From Epilithonimonas zeae (GTDB lineage: Bacteria > Bacteroidota > Bacteroidia > Flavobacteriales > Weeksellaceae): a stretch of DNA of 64,000 bases. The notes below the pieces were generated by a model. That model did no database searches. It had not been told where the DNA came from and worked only from the letters and a program-made list of their open reading frames with translations. The DNA is taken from the NCBI RefSeq assembly GCF_023278365.1, contig NZ_CP075338.1:2108001-2172000 (forward strand), written 5' to 3'. Positions 17,584-26,360 of the stretch are shown here, one piece after another. Every line of letters begins with the position of its first letter. Position 1 is the first letter of the stretch. A program made the position numbers and the translations under genes.

Positions 17584-19608
17584 TTACCAAATTTTAATTC
17601 TCTCTTCTGGTTTCTTGTAAAGCTTATCGCCTTCTTTTACATCGAATGCTTTATAGAAAGCTTCCGTATTAACCAAAGGACCAAAACTTCTGAAGAACCC
17701 TGGAGAGTGCGGATCTGTCTTAACTTGGTTAGTTAAATATTTATCTGTTGATAAAGTTCTCCAAACTGTTGCCCAGCTTAAGAAAAACCTCTGATCCGGC
17801 GTATAGCCATCAATTTTGCCTGGATTTCCTTTATCTTTAAGATACATTTGTAATGCATCATAAGCGATATTTACACCACCTAAGTCAGCGATATTTTCTC
17901 CATTGGTAAAGGTTCCATTCACGTGAACATCTTTTGCAGGTTCATATTTATCGTACTGTGCCGCTAAACTTTTTGTCGCTTTTTCGAAGTTAGTTTTATC
18001 CTCAGCAGTCCACCAATCCGTTAAATTTCCATCACCATCAAACTGAGCACCACTATCATCAAAACCGTGTGTCATTTCGTGTCCGATAACCGCTCCGATT
18101 CCTCCAAAATTCACTGCTGCGTCTGCATCTGGATTGAAGAAAGGTGGTTGAAGAATTGCAGCAGGGAAAACGATTTCGTTATTTACAGGATTGTAGTAAG
18201 CATTCACCGTTTGTGGAGACATCCCCCATTCCGTTTTATCAACTGGCTTTCCTACTTTTTCTATTTCTTTGTCATAATGCCAGCTTTCAACATTCTTTAA
18301 ATTTGAATATAAAGAACCGCCATCTTTATCAGACTTCAGAACCAATTTAGAATAGTCTTTCCATTTGTCCGGATAAGCAATCTTCACTGTAAATTTGTTC
18401 AATTTTTCAAGTGCTTTTTGCTTAGTTGTAGAAGACATCCAAGTCAGACCATTGATGTGAACACCGAAACTTTTCTTAAGATAATCGATGTAAGTTAACA
18501 TTTGAGCTTTAGCTTCTGGCGTGAAATATTTCTCAACATAAACCTTTCCGAAAGCTTCACCAAGCACACCATTGATAAGAGACAACGCTCTTTTGTTAAG
18601 TGCTCTTTGCTCTTGCTGACCCTGAAGATATTTGCTGTAGAAATCGAACTTCATATCGTCCAATTTCTGATTAAGATAACCCGCACTTCCGGAAGTCAAA
18701 TGGAATTTAAGATAATCCTTAATCAAAGGAATATTTTTCTCCGTTAAGAAAGTATCAAGATTTTTATAATAATTAATCTCACCAATGATTACCTTATCGG
18801 TTTTCACACCAACTTCAGCAAGATACTTTGGAAGATCGATGTTCTTCACCAAAGTTTTAAGTTCTGGTAAAGTCTTAGGGTTGTACTGAAGATTAGCATC
18901 ACGGATTTGCTCATTCGTCAATAATGTCTTTGCCATTTTCTTTTCGAAATCAACAATTTGTCCCGCAGCAACATCCGCATTTTTATAACCAATTTCGGTT
19001 AGAACTTTAGCTACATATTTTTTATATTCAGCGATAGTTTCGGTATTCTTTGGAGATTCTTTTTGATAATAATCTCTACCAAGACCAAATGATGCATCAC
19101 CAAGATAAACCGCATTCATTTTAGAATTCTTAAGGTCACCATCTACACCCCAGCCGTAAAATGCGTTATCACTTCTCTTAGTCGCTTCGGCAAGATATTT
19201 TTGTAAATCATTCAGATTCTTAATCGCATCAATTTTCGCCAAATCAGCTTTAATTGGATTAAGTCCATCAGCATTACGCTTATTCATATCCATATAGGTT
19301 TCATAAAGCGCCTGAATTTTCTGACCTTCTGAACCAGCTGCGAATTTTTCTTTCAAAATGTTATCCAACAGTCCCAAAGAATTATTATCAGTCGTTTCTC
19401 TAAGTTGAGTAAAAGAACCCCAACTTGGTTTGTCTGCAGGAATTTTTGCAGTTTTCATCCAAGTTCCATTCACATAATTGTAGAAATCGTCTTGAGGACG
19501 CACAGATGTGTCCATATAATTAAGCTCCAAAGCAGCTTGTTTGGTTTGTGCAAAAGCAACATTAAATAATGAAGCCAACATCAATGCACTAAGAGAGATC
19601 TTTTTCAT
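17584..19608 (-). CDS. M13 family zinc metallopeptidase (neprilysin/PepO type)
   Basis: A 674-residue endopeptidase predicted to act in the periplasm or at the cell surface on oligopeptides. Signal peptide MKKISLSALMLASLFNVAFAQ. The zinc site HEMTH starts at His510 (HExxH), and the third ligand is the Glu in NGENIADLGG some 60 residues later. The N-terminal cap domain contains DDFYNYVNGTWMK, typical of the family, and the C-terminus has the usual GFFRSFGPLVNTEAFYKAF and ends in W. Length is standard for PepO-like proteins. Monocistronic, with its own terminator and a ~250-base divergent spacer upstream. Confidence 0.9.
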   Translation of the reverse strand: MKKISLSALMLASLFNVAFAQTKQAALELNYMDTSVRPQDDFYNYVNGTWMKTAKIPADKPSWGSFTQLRETTDNNSLGLLDNILKEKFAAGSEGQKIQALYETYMDMNKRNADGLNPIKADLAKIDAIKNLNDLQKYLAEATKRSDNAFYGWGVDGDLKNSKMNAVYLGDASFGLGRDYYQKESPKNTETIAEYKKYVAKVLTEIGYKNADVAAGQIVDFEKKMAKTLLTNEQIRDANLQYNPKTLPELKTLVKNIDLPKYLAEVGVKTDKVIIGEINYYKNLDTFLTEKNIPLIKDYLKFHLTSGSAGYLNQKLDDMKFDFYSKYLQGQQEQRALNKRALSLINGVLGEAFGKVYVEKYFTPEAKAQMLTYIDYLKKSFGVHINGLTWMSSTTKQKALEKLNKFTVKIAYPDKWKDYSKLVLKSDKDGGSLYSNLKNVESWHYDKEIEKVGKPVDKTEWGMSPQTVNAYYNPVNNEIVFPAAILQPPFFNPDADAAVNFGGIGAVIGHEMTHGFDDSGAQFDGDGNLTDWWTAEDKTNFEKATKSLAAQYDKYEPAKDVHVNGTFTNGENIADLGGVNIAYDALQMYLKDKGNPGKIDGYTPDQRFFLSWATVWRTLSTDKYLTNQVKTDPHSPGFFRSFGPLVNTEAFYKAFDVKEGDKLYKKPEERIKIW

Positions 19609-19860
19609 TTTTGATTGTAATATTTAGTTTTGATGAGTAGTTTAATTTTGCTATTTGTTACAAAAATTTGTAATTATTTTTGACATTAAACATCACTAAG
19701 AAAACAATTACTTTATTGTTTAAATATCAGACAATTAAATCTTTAAACAAATCTCAAAAACATATCGTTTTTATTTTTTTATTTAATTCCAGAAAGATAT
19801 AGGATTTTAATATGCAGAATTATATTTTTACAGTAAAAACATAATTTAATTTCTTTTCAA

Positions 19861-21468
19861 ATGCATCATAATTTATTATTGATCCTGGCATTACTTTTCT
19901 CTGTTTTTATGATGGTAATGGTAGCAAAAAAAATGAAAATCGCTTATCCTATTTTTTTGGTTTTAGCAGGTTTAATCATTAGCCTTTTACCTGGAATTCC
20001 CGAGATAGAATTAGACCCAGAACTGGTTTTTCTGATTTTCTTACCACCATTATTATACGAAGCCGCTTGGTACACTTCCTGGAACGACTTTTGGAAATGG
20101 AAAAGACCAATCGCTTTACTAGCTTTCGGATTAGTATTCGCAACGTCATTGATTATCGCTTATCTTTCTCAGGCATTAATTCCGGGATTCACTTTGGCAT
20201 TAGGATTTTTATTAGGCGGCATCGTTTCGCCACCGGATGCTGTTGCAGCAACAACCGTGTTGAAAGGATTACCAGTTCCGAAAAGAATCATCAGTATTTT
20301 GGAAGGTGAAAGCCTTGTGAATGATGCTTCATCTTTGATTGTATTTCGTTTTGCTTTGGCAGCTATTCTGACAGGAAGTTTTTCTATGCACGAGGCCACA
20401 GGACAGTTCTTTCTGGTAGCGGGGATGGGAATCGTGGTTGGATTGATTGGAGCAGGAATTATGTATCTCATTCATCGTTACTTGCCAACTACATCAGCCA
20501 TTGATGCCGCTTTGACGATTATGACGCCCTATATTTTGTATCTCGGTGCAGAACAATTTCACTTTTCAGGCGTAATGGCCGTTGTAACTGGCGGACTTTT
20601 CATCTCCTACAGATCGCACGAAATTTTCAAAAACGGAAATACACGCCTCAATATGTTAGGCGTTTGGACAACCGTGATTTTCGTTATGAATGCTATGGTT
20701 TTCATCTTAATTGGATTATCACTACCTTCAATCATCCGAGGATTAGAAGAAGCATCTTTGATCCAAGGAATCAAATACGGTGTTATTATAAGTGCAGTTG
20801 TCATCGCCATCAGATTTTTATGGATTTATCCCGCTGCTTTTGTTCCAAGATGGCTTTTCAAATCTGTAAGAAAAGAACAGTCTCCTGGCTGGAAAGGTCC
20901 TCTTGTAATTGGCTGGGCCGGAATGCGTGGTGTGGTATCATTAGCAACCGCTCTTTCCATTCCTTTTGTGATGGATGACGGAAGTCCTTTCCCTCACAGG
21001 AATTTAATTTTATTAATTACATTCATTGTCATTTTTATAACCTTAGTTGTACAAGGATTGACATTGCCTTTCATTGTCAGAAAACTGAATATGCCATCAA
21101 TGGATGTCGTCCTTCCACAAGAACAACAGGAAGCCCAAATCCAAATCAGATTAAATAGATTGGCGCTTAATCACATCAATTCAAATTATGGTGATGTCGT
21201 GAACAAAAGCAATCTTTTGAAAAATTATCATTCTCAGATTTCTATCGAAACAGAAAACACAGAGAATCAATTAGACCTTTTGGAATGTAACAATTGCACT
21301 ACTCAGGAGATTGATAAATTTGCTGAAATTTTAAAAGAAATCTATGCAAAACAAAGAATTGATATTTTCCAAATGAGACGCGAGAAGTATTATGATGATG
21401 AGGAAATCCGGAAAGCGGAATTACAACTTGATCTCAATGATTTGAAATTAAATCCAAACTTTCATTAA
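19861..21468 (+). CDS. Na+/H+ antiporter, CPA1 family
   Basis: Inner-membrane cation/proton exchanger of 535 aa, with about 11-12 hydrophobic segments over residues 1-410. Family motifs are FLIFLPPLLYEAAW, GIVSPPDAVAATTVLKG with the transport-site Asp, GESLVNDASSLI with the Asn-Asp pair, and GWAGMRGVVSLATALSIP. The last ~120 residues are a soluble, charged cytoplasmic tail. Expected role is pH and sodium homeostasis. It stands alone, with a divergent peptidase upstream and a strong terminator downstream. Exact cation preference cannot be read from sequence. Confidence 0.9.
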   Translation: MHHNLLLILALLFSVFMMVMVAKKMKIAYPIFLVLAGLIISLLPGIPEIELDPELVFLIFLPPLLYEAAWYTSWNDFWKWKRPIALLAFGLVFATSLIIAYLSQALIPGFTLALGFLLGGIVSPPDAVAATTVLKGLPVPKRIISILEGESLVNDASSLIVFRFALAAILTGSFSMHEATGQFFLVAGMGIVVGLIGAGIMYLIHRYLPTTSAIDAALTIMTPYILYLGAEQFHFSGVMAVVTGGLFISYRSHEIFKNGNTRLNMLGVWTTVIFVMNAMVFILIGLSLPSIIRGLEEASLIQGIKYGVIISAVVIAIRFLWIYPAAFVPRWLFKSVRKEQSPGWKGPLVIGWAGMRGVVSLATALSIPFVMDDGSPFPHRNLILLITFIVIFITLVVQGLTLPFIVRKLNMPSMDVVLPQEQQEAQIQIRLNRLALNHINSNYGDVVNKSNLLKNYHSQISIETENTENQLDLLECNNCTTQEIDKFAEILKEIYAKQRIDIFQMRREKYYDDEEIRKAELQLDLNDLKLNPNFH

Positions 21469-21470
21469 TA

Positions 21471-21502
21471 AAAAAACTCTTCCTAATTGGAAGAGTTTTT
21501 TT
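21471..21502. terminator. bidirectional hairpin terminator
   Basis: AAAAAACTCTTCC/GGAAGAGTTTTTT stem with a five-base loop between convergent antiporter and bestrophin-like genes. Confidence 0.88.
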
Positions 21503-21518
21503 GGTTGTTCAAATTGTT

Positions 21519-22526
21519 TTAGAGAACAATATTATTCTGAGGAAGAATTGGCGCCGGTAAATCTTTTTCGTCCAACATATCTCTCATATCAATTTCGATC
21601 GTTCGGCTGATTTGTGTAATGGGAATATCATTAGCACTTCCCTCAAAAGGATTCACTGAACTTTCACCTACTGTATCTAAGGTGTGAAAAGCCCAAGTGA
21701 TCATCGCTGCAAAAGGAATATTAAACCAAATTGTAAAGCCTTCCAAAAAAGTTCCGTCGCCTAATTTATCCATTTCTTTCAAAAGACCAAAAGGTGCGAG
21801 AACCACAAAAATAAAAAGTAAATATGTAGTAATTGAAGCAAAATTCCTTGGGTAAGGGAAATTCTTAATTCGCTCTGCCTTACCTTGATTATCCGTAAAT
21901 TTTATAATCGATTGTTGCAAAAGTGTCCATTGGAAATCATTGATTTTTCCTTCCTTTTTCAGTTTAGCAAAATCTTCAGATTGCAAAGCTGTCAGTTGTG
22001 TTGCTTTGTTTTTTTTGGAAAGAATATATTGATGTTCTTCAGTAGACAAGAAAGATTTTAATTCATCGGAAAGATTAGAGTTAAGTTCAGGAATTTCGTA
22101 CCTGCCTTTTCTGAAATTAGAATTACCGTCATTATCGACATTTTCCCACGATCTCGGTTCTCTTAATTGGAACCTCACAGCCGTCAACCACGCAAAATGG
22201 CGGTAAAAAATCCTCTTAACTACATCAGATTCTTTCCCTCCCAATGCATCCCGAACAGAATAAGCAAAACTTCGACTATCATTGATAATCGCACCATAGA
22301 TTTGCCTTGCTTCCCAAATACGATTATAACTCGCATTATTTTTAAATCCTACAATAAAAGCCACCGCAGTTGCAATAATTGCGATAGGCTGCCAAGGCAA
22401 GGCTAAAAACTTCCATCCGAAGTAATACAGAACCGTAGCAATAGAAGAGATAATGAACAGACAAAAAGTAGCTTGCTTGGTCCATTTGAAGAACTCTAAA
22501 GGGGAATATCGTTTTCCTGTATGCAT
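21519..22526 (-). CDS. bestrophin family membrane protein
   Basis: A 335-residue inner-membrane protein of the bestrophin/UPF0187 family, pentameric ion channels. Hydrophobic helices lie at about residues 20-60 and 225-275. The conserved FKNNASYNRIWEARQIYGAIINDSRSF-like region is present, as are the later NIPFAAMITWAF and NPFEGSANDIP motifs. Bacterial members may conduct cations or anions; the selectivity cannot be told here. The start ATG at 22526 precedes a charged stretch and then the first helix. Convergent with the antiporter gene. Confidence 0.85.
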   Translation of the reverse strand: MHTGKRYSPLEFFKWTKQATFCLFIISSIATVLYYFGWKFLALPWQPIAIIATAVAFIVGFKNNASYNRIWEARQIYGAIINDSRSFAYSVRDALGGKESDVVKRIFYRHFAWLTAVRFQLREPRSWENVDNDGNSNFRKGRYEIPELNSNLSDELKSFLSTEEHQYILSKKNKATQLTALQSEDFAKLKKEGKINDFQWTLLQQSIIKFTDNQGKAERIKNFPYPRNFASITTYLLFIFVVLAPFGLLKEMDKLGDGTFLEGFTIWFNIPFAAMITWAFHTLDTVGESSVNPFEGSANDIPITQISRTIEIDMRDMLDEKDLPAPILPQNNIVL

Positions 22527-22801
22527 TTGTTTTTTTTGATAAAAATATTATTTTTTTTGATGAATAAAAACTACATATACAGAAAATAAGAAACCGTCAT
22601 AATGTTGTGCAAGCATTTATAATATTCGTAACAAAAGTCGCCTTCAAGTTCTTGCAAATAACATAGTCCTTCGGATATAAGTATTTATTGTCGGAATAAC
22701 TTTTTCTTTTCCTGTAATCGTTATTCCGTAAGGTTAACTTTCAAATTTCTGTCAATTCCTAATTGATTGTTAGTTTCGGGGCTTTGCTTAATTGTTATAC
22801 T
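22527..22801. other. repeat-bearing spacer at the left edge of the accessory region
   Basis: No gene recognised. It contains a 9-bp inverted repeat, CGGAATAAC at 22692-22700 and GTTATTCCG at 22720-22728, and the motif GGGGCTTTGCT...TTGTTATAC (22776-22799) just after the Imm17 stop. A related motif, GGGACTTTGCT...TTGTTATG (23830-23886), sits just after the SUKH gene. These resemble recombination-type cassette boundaries more than regulatory sites. Confidence 0.35.
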
Positions 22802-23047
22802 TCATATTAAAAGCCAAACAGCACCGGCTATTAAAACAATACCGAAAATAAAAATGGTTACCCTAAATGCTTTTCGACCAAACCAAAAGCCAATAGGATT
22901 TTTTACCGAGCTGTAGGGTGGGTCGTAAAACCAGTTCCAGTTACCAATTGCCGACCAAGCAAAGAAAATCCCCAACATCACTGCAAAATATTCGAAACCG
23001 TGCTTTTGATCAGAGATGTACTGTTGTGCCTGTTCTAAATAATCCAT
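22802..23047 (-). CDS. Imm17-like two-helix membrane immunity protein
   Basis: An 81-residue protein with two hydrophobic helices (about residues 20-37 and 62-81) separated by a short segment NWNWFYDPPYSSVKNPIGFWFGRKAFR. The layout, the AIGNW motif after helix 1 and the GxKxFR motif before helix 2 match my memory of the Imm17 family, small membrane proteins that protect against polymorphic toxins. It starts 30 bases after the stop of the upstream minus-strand gene, so the two are probably co-transcribed. No toxin gene lies nearby. Confidence 0.6.
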   Translation of the reverse strand: MDYLEQAQQYISDQKHGFEYFAVMLGIFFAWSAIGNWNWFYDPPYSSVKNPIGFWFGRKAFRVTIFIFGIVLIAGAVWLLI

Positions 23048-23077
23048 TGTGATACCATATTTTGTTCAGCAAGAATT

Positions 23078-23788
23078 TTAAGAGTATGAGTTCACACAAA
23101 GGATTTGATCAGCATTATCGTAAAACAAAACAGTGTCATTTCCGTCGGTAAAAAATTCAAAACCAATTATTTTTCCAATTACTTCAAAATCATCAACATT
23201 CTGGATTTTAGGCTTTTCATAATAGTTTAAAGTTCCTTTTAGCTCGTCCGTAGTTTCGTCATACACAATTGGACTAATCTTATCACTATCTGGCCAACCA
23301 TCTATTACTCCTCTAAATGCGCCAAATTCTTTAGTCAATTCGAAGTTTAATTTGTTGATCGAAAATTCGTAAAATGTTTGTATGTAATAATCAGCATCAA
23401 ACTCTTCATCGGCTTCAACGTTTAGATTTTTCTTTTGTTGTTCGATGTAAACTTCTGTTTGTGTTTTAGTTTCTAAATAAAGTTTCCCGTTACGGTCGAA
23501 GTCATTTTGTAATCCCTCAAATATGCTTTTTGCCTTATCAGAGCCTTTGTAAAGTTTGGTGTTGCCTTTAAATTTGTATTTATTTTCTACAACGTCAAAA
23601 AGTGTATAACCGAAAGTATTATATGCTGTTTCAAAACTTTCGTCCATCCACAGCCCGTTAGAGGAGATAAAATGAAATACTTTATTAGGATATTTCTCAA
23701 GCGACACAGTACATAAAGGGTAAAAAATTCCTTTAAGCGTCTCGTCTGCAAATACTTCATCAAAGTTTGGATATAGGTCAATTTTCAT
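23078..23788 (-). CDS. hypothetical acidic protein, candidate immunity protein
   Basis: A 236-residue soluble, acidic protein that I do not recognise. There is no signal peptide or membrane segment. It is rich in Asp, Glu, Phe and Tyr, with repeated FD/YD patches such as EADEEFDADYYIQTFYEF. Such acidic, aromatic-rich composition is common among immunity proteins that neutralise basic nucleases, and the gene sits directly upstream of an Imm17-like gene and beside SUKH-type genes. That role is inference from context and composition only. Confidence 0.5.
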   Translation of the reverse strand: MKIDLYPNFDEVFADETLKGIFYPLCTVSLEKYPNKVFHFISSNGLWMDESFETAYNTFGYTLFDVVENKYKFKGNTKLYKGSDKAKSIFEGLQNDFDRNGKLYLETKTQTEVYIEQQKKNLNVEADEEFDADYYIQTFYEFSINKLNFELTKEFGAFRGVIDGWPDSDKISPIVYDETTDELKGTLNYYEKPKIQNVDDFEVIGKIIGFEFFTDGNDTVLFYDNADQILCVNSYS

Positions 23789-23895
23789 TTGTCTATGCGT
23801 TTTGTTTTTGCTTTGTGGTTAAAATTTTGGGACTTTGCTATTGGCGGGCTTCGTAAGCCAAACATTTTTGGGAAGCACACTTGTTATGTACAGTT
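23789..23895. repeat. cassette-boundary-like spacer between two immunity-type genes
   Basis: In gene orientation the spacer begins ACATAACAAG just after the SUKH stop, contains a GGCTTACGAAGCC hairpin (complement of about 23851-23863) and AGCAAAGTCCC, and ends with AAACGCATAG next to the following start. AAACGCATAG recurs at 28705-28714, and AGCAAAGYCCC recurs (same orientation) beyond the Imm17 gene. The layout recalls integron attC sites, but the match to the consensus is weak. Confidence 0.35.
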
Positions 23896-24390
23896 CTAGT
23901 TTTTTTTCGGTTTTAAACCAATTTGTTGTCTGATATATTGCCTAAAAGTTTTTTTGGTTATTTCTATTTCAACGTCTTCGTGCCAAAATTCAATTACTTC
24001 ATCGTTCGGATTTGATAAATCGAAGCCAGCTAAATCTCCCGACAAATTGTCTCCGAAGAATTTATAGTTAGCTGAGATATTTAGATAAGCTTCTCCAAGT
24101 CCAAGTTCTTCCAAGCTTGTTGGCGCAGAATAAATCATATAAGTTCCGTCACCAAAACTTCCCCAGCCAATTTCTTTTAAATACGTCCAATAATCTTCGG
24201 GAACGTTTAGATATTCACCTTTGATTTTATTAATCGTAAATTCATCATAAGTTTCTCGCTGTCCATTGCACTCATCATCAGAATCTTCAGTTTTCTGCAA
24301 ATACTCAATTTCTTCTGTAAATAACTTCGAATTATCCATTACTTTAATTACTTTGTTAACTAATTCCGGTTTATTGTTACGACGGTTCAC
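23896..24390 (-). CDS. SMI1/KNR4 (SUKH) family protein
   Basis: A 164-residue soluble protein. The core VPEDYWTYLKEIGWGSFGDG followed by SGDLAGFDLSN matches the SUKH fold (the LPxxYxxFLxxxNGG-like motif and the later GDxxGF...), a superfamily that in bacteria mostly supplies immunity to polymorphic toxins. The longest reading starts with GTG at 24390; an internal ATG at 24339 would give 147 residues and may be the real start. Flanked by other immunity-type genes and by repeat-bearing spacers. The cognate toxin is not in the window. Confidence 0.65.
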   Translation of the reverse strand: MNRRNNKPELVNKVIKVMDNSKLFTEEIEYLQKTEDSDDECNGQRETYDEFTINKIKGEYLNVPEDYWTYLKEIGWGSFGDGTYMIYSAPTSLEELGLGEAYLNISANYKFFGDNLSGDLAGFDLSNPNDEVIEFWHEDVEIEITKKTFRQYIRQQIGLKPKKN

Positions 24391-24551
24391 TTAAATCTCT
24401 TTTAAAAAACCAAGATTTCCAGGCCGGATTTAACATTGGTTTATCTATTTATTCCCAGACAAAGTCTTCGGTTCCATTTTAGATTTATTTTAAATCAAAA
24501 CCATATATAATTTGCAGAGAATGGTTTATGATTCCAAAATGTTCAATATTT

Positions 24552-25406
24552 TTAATTAACCATTTTCACACCTTCTGAAATATTTTCTTTTTTTATCAAT
24601 TCGCCTTTTAAGCTATAAACATATCGATATTCATCTTTGTACGCCTTGATTTCATTTTCTTCCACATAAATACTTTCGAACTCAAAAGGAAGAATTGGAT
24701 TGAGTTTGTAATCAAGCACACCAAATTTTTCATTATTCGAAGCGACCATAACCGTTTTATACAAATCCATCAAAGAATATTTTGTCAGAGGAACAATTAA
24801 CTGATTGTCTTGATTGATAACGCTTGTCTTGTTTTCAGTTCGAACAATTGCTAGAAATCCTTTTCCATCAGGCATAGTTGAACCGATAAAATCGTATTGG
24901 AACGGAATGATAATTTTGTTTAAATGGTTGATGACTCCATATTTGTTCTTTTTTTGAGCTCGAATTCTGTTTTTGTCATCGATTTCTAAAGTGCTGTATT
25001 CAATGGGAATTACAATTTCATTTTTATCATTTACAGTTCCGTACAAATTGTTTTTTATTACGTAAATCACACTGTCTCCTACACCAATTCCTTCATAATC
25101 ATTGTTGAGATCAATGATGAAATTGCCTTTACCATCCAGCAATCCGAACTTTTCTGTTCCCGGAATGTGATTTTGATCTCTTCTTCCATATTCGTCAAAT
25201 TTATGTTCAGCTTTTGAAACCAAATAATAACCGTCTGTGTTGTAAGAAGCCGAGCAAAATTGAGGTTTTACGACATTCGTGCCATCTTCCAGGTAATATC
25301 CGAGATGACCTGTTTGTCTGTCATTTGCGGGATATAATTCGGGAACGGCTTGCGCACTGATAGATAAATGAATTAATAGATGAACGAAAAACAAATAAAT
25401 TTTCAT
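24552..25406 (-). CDS. exported WG-repeat protein
   Basis: A 284-residue protein with a signal peptide (residues 1-20, ISAQA) and at least five WG/KWG-type beta repeats of about 35-45 residues. Examples are KFGLLDGKGNFIID, LYGTVNDKNEIVIPIEY, KYGVINHLNKIIIPFQYDFI, SVINQDNQLIVP and KFGVLDYKLNPILPFEFESI. Such repeats form beta structures of unknown ligand; many Bacteroidetes genomes carry them next to immunity or T6SS genes. Here it lies in the immunity-type run but has an export signal, so it may not be an immunity protein itself. Confidence 0.7.
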   Translation of the reverse strand: MKIYLFFVHLLIHLSISAQAVPELYPANDRQTGHLGYYLEDGTNVVKPQFCSASYNTDGYYLVSKAEHKFDEYGRRDQNHIPGTEKFGLLDGKGNFIIDLNNDYEGIGVGDSVIYVIKNNLYGTVNDKNEIVIPIEYSTLEIDDKNRIRAQKKNKYGVINHLNKIIIPFQYDFIGSTMPDGKGFLAIVRTENKTSVINQDNQLIVPLTKYSLMDLYKTVMVASNNEKFGVLDYKLNPILPFEFESIYVEENEIKAYKDEYRYVYSLKGELIKKENISEGVKMVN

Positions 25407-25818
25407 AGATGTTTCAAATATTTAATTGATCGATGTGAGTAGCTTCACCTTTTTTAAGTCGCTGAAAAAAAGCGTGTACTGAGTTTTTTCTTCAGAATTT
25501 ACCTTGAAAGAAATATTTTTTGTGCAACGGATTGGAACACTTCTTAAGTGACAGAGGTATAAAAAGTAAAATTGTAGTAAATAAATTTCATCTGTTATGT
25601 TTTTAATTATTTTCTATTTAAATATAAGAATTTTATAGTAATAGAAACTGTAATTAATCAAAATTAAAGTACAGAACAAATTTGTTCTCGTTTTTGTGAG
25701 TATCAATGTTTTTATTATTTCAAAAGTCAGAAGTTTGAAACATCTGCATTTTCTGTAGCCTTTTCATCATTTCTGAAATTTTTTCCAGAAATGGACCCCC
25801 CATTTTTTCTACTAAAAA
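25407..25818. other. 412-base spacer without a clear gene
   Basis: AT-rich spacer. Only a 27-codon minus-strand reading frame (25720-25803) was noticed. No hairpin terminator, RNA or repeat was recognised. Confidence 0.4.
25720..25803 (-). CDS. possible 27-residue small ORF
   Basis: ATG GGG GGT start 15 bases after the stop of the upstream minus-strand gene. The product begins MGGPFLEKISEMMKRLQKMQ and would be a single amphipathic, Met-rich helix. It could be a real small protein, or the 3' remnant of a larger gene. There is no homology evidence; listed because of its coupling distance and helix-like composition. Confidence 0.2.
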   Translation of the reverse strand: MGGPFLEKISEMMKRLQKMQMFQTSDF

Positions 25819-26343
25819 TTATTCTGCCGGCAATTCAATTGGATCCAAAAACGGTTTTCTTTCAAAACTGGCCCAAATGATTTTTTGCAAACCTTTCTTG
25901 TAAAAGATATTTTTATTCAAATAATTTTCGGGTTCAATTCCCTTACCAAATTGTGGGTCTTTTTTCATTTTTGCATTCAGGGCATTTACAAATAATCGGA
26001 TGTTGTCATTATGCAGCTTACTTATAATACGTAAATCAAGCTGTTCTATTTCGGTTTCGGTTTCACGTCCGCCTTCTGCTACAATAGTATCATCACACCA
26101 TTCATCGTCGTAAAAACTGGTTACAGAAGTATCTTCCGGTCCTTTTGCACAGAGAAAAAAACAATCGTATTTCTTAGAAAAAACGTTGGAAAAACTTTGG
26201 GACAAATCCACTTTTTTGTAAGATGCTTTCTTTTTTTTATCCCGATATTCTACATAACAGTGGATATTGTATTGGTTCAGCAAATCTTTAGAATAGCTTA
26301 AAAAATCTTCTGCAGAAATGATTATTCTTGTATATACTGGCAT
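25819..26343 (-). CDS. hypothetical protein, candidate immunity partner
   Basis: A 174-residue soluble protein that I do not recognise. Features are a basic segment (YRDKKKKASYKK, ~residues 34-45), an acidic Cys-containing segment around SFYDDEWCDD, and a C-terminal IIWASFERKPFLDPIELPAE. No signal peptide or membrane helix. It starts only 17 bases after the SUKH-like gene upstream, so the two form an operon. By context it may belong to a toxin-immunity set, but no motif proves this. Confidence 0.5.
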   Translation of the reverse strand: MPVYTRIIISAEDFLSYSKDLLNQYNIHCYVEYRDKKKKASYKKVDLSQSFSNVFSKKYDCFFLCAKGPEDTSVTSFYDDEWCDDTIVAEGGRETETEIEQLDLRIISKLHNDNIRLFVNALNAKMKKDPQFGKGIEPENYLNKNIFYKKGLQKIIWASFERKPFLDPIELPAE

Positions 26344-26360
26344 TGTTTTATCCGTTTTAG

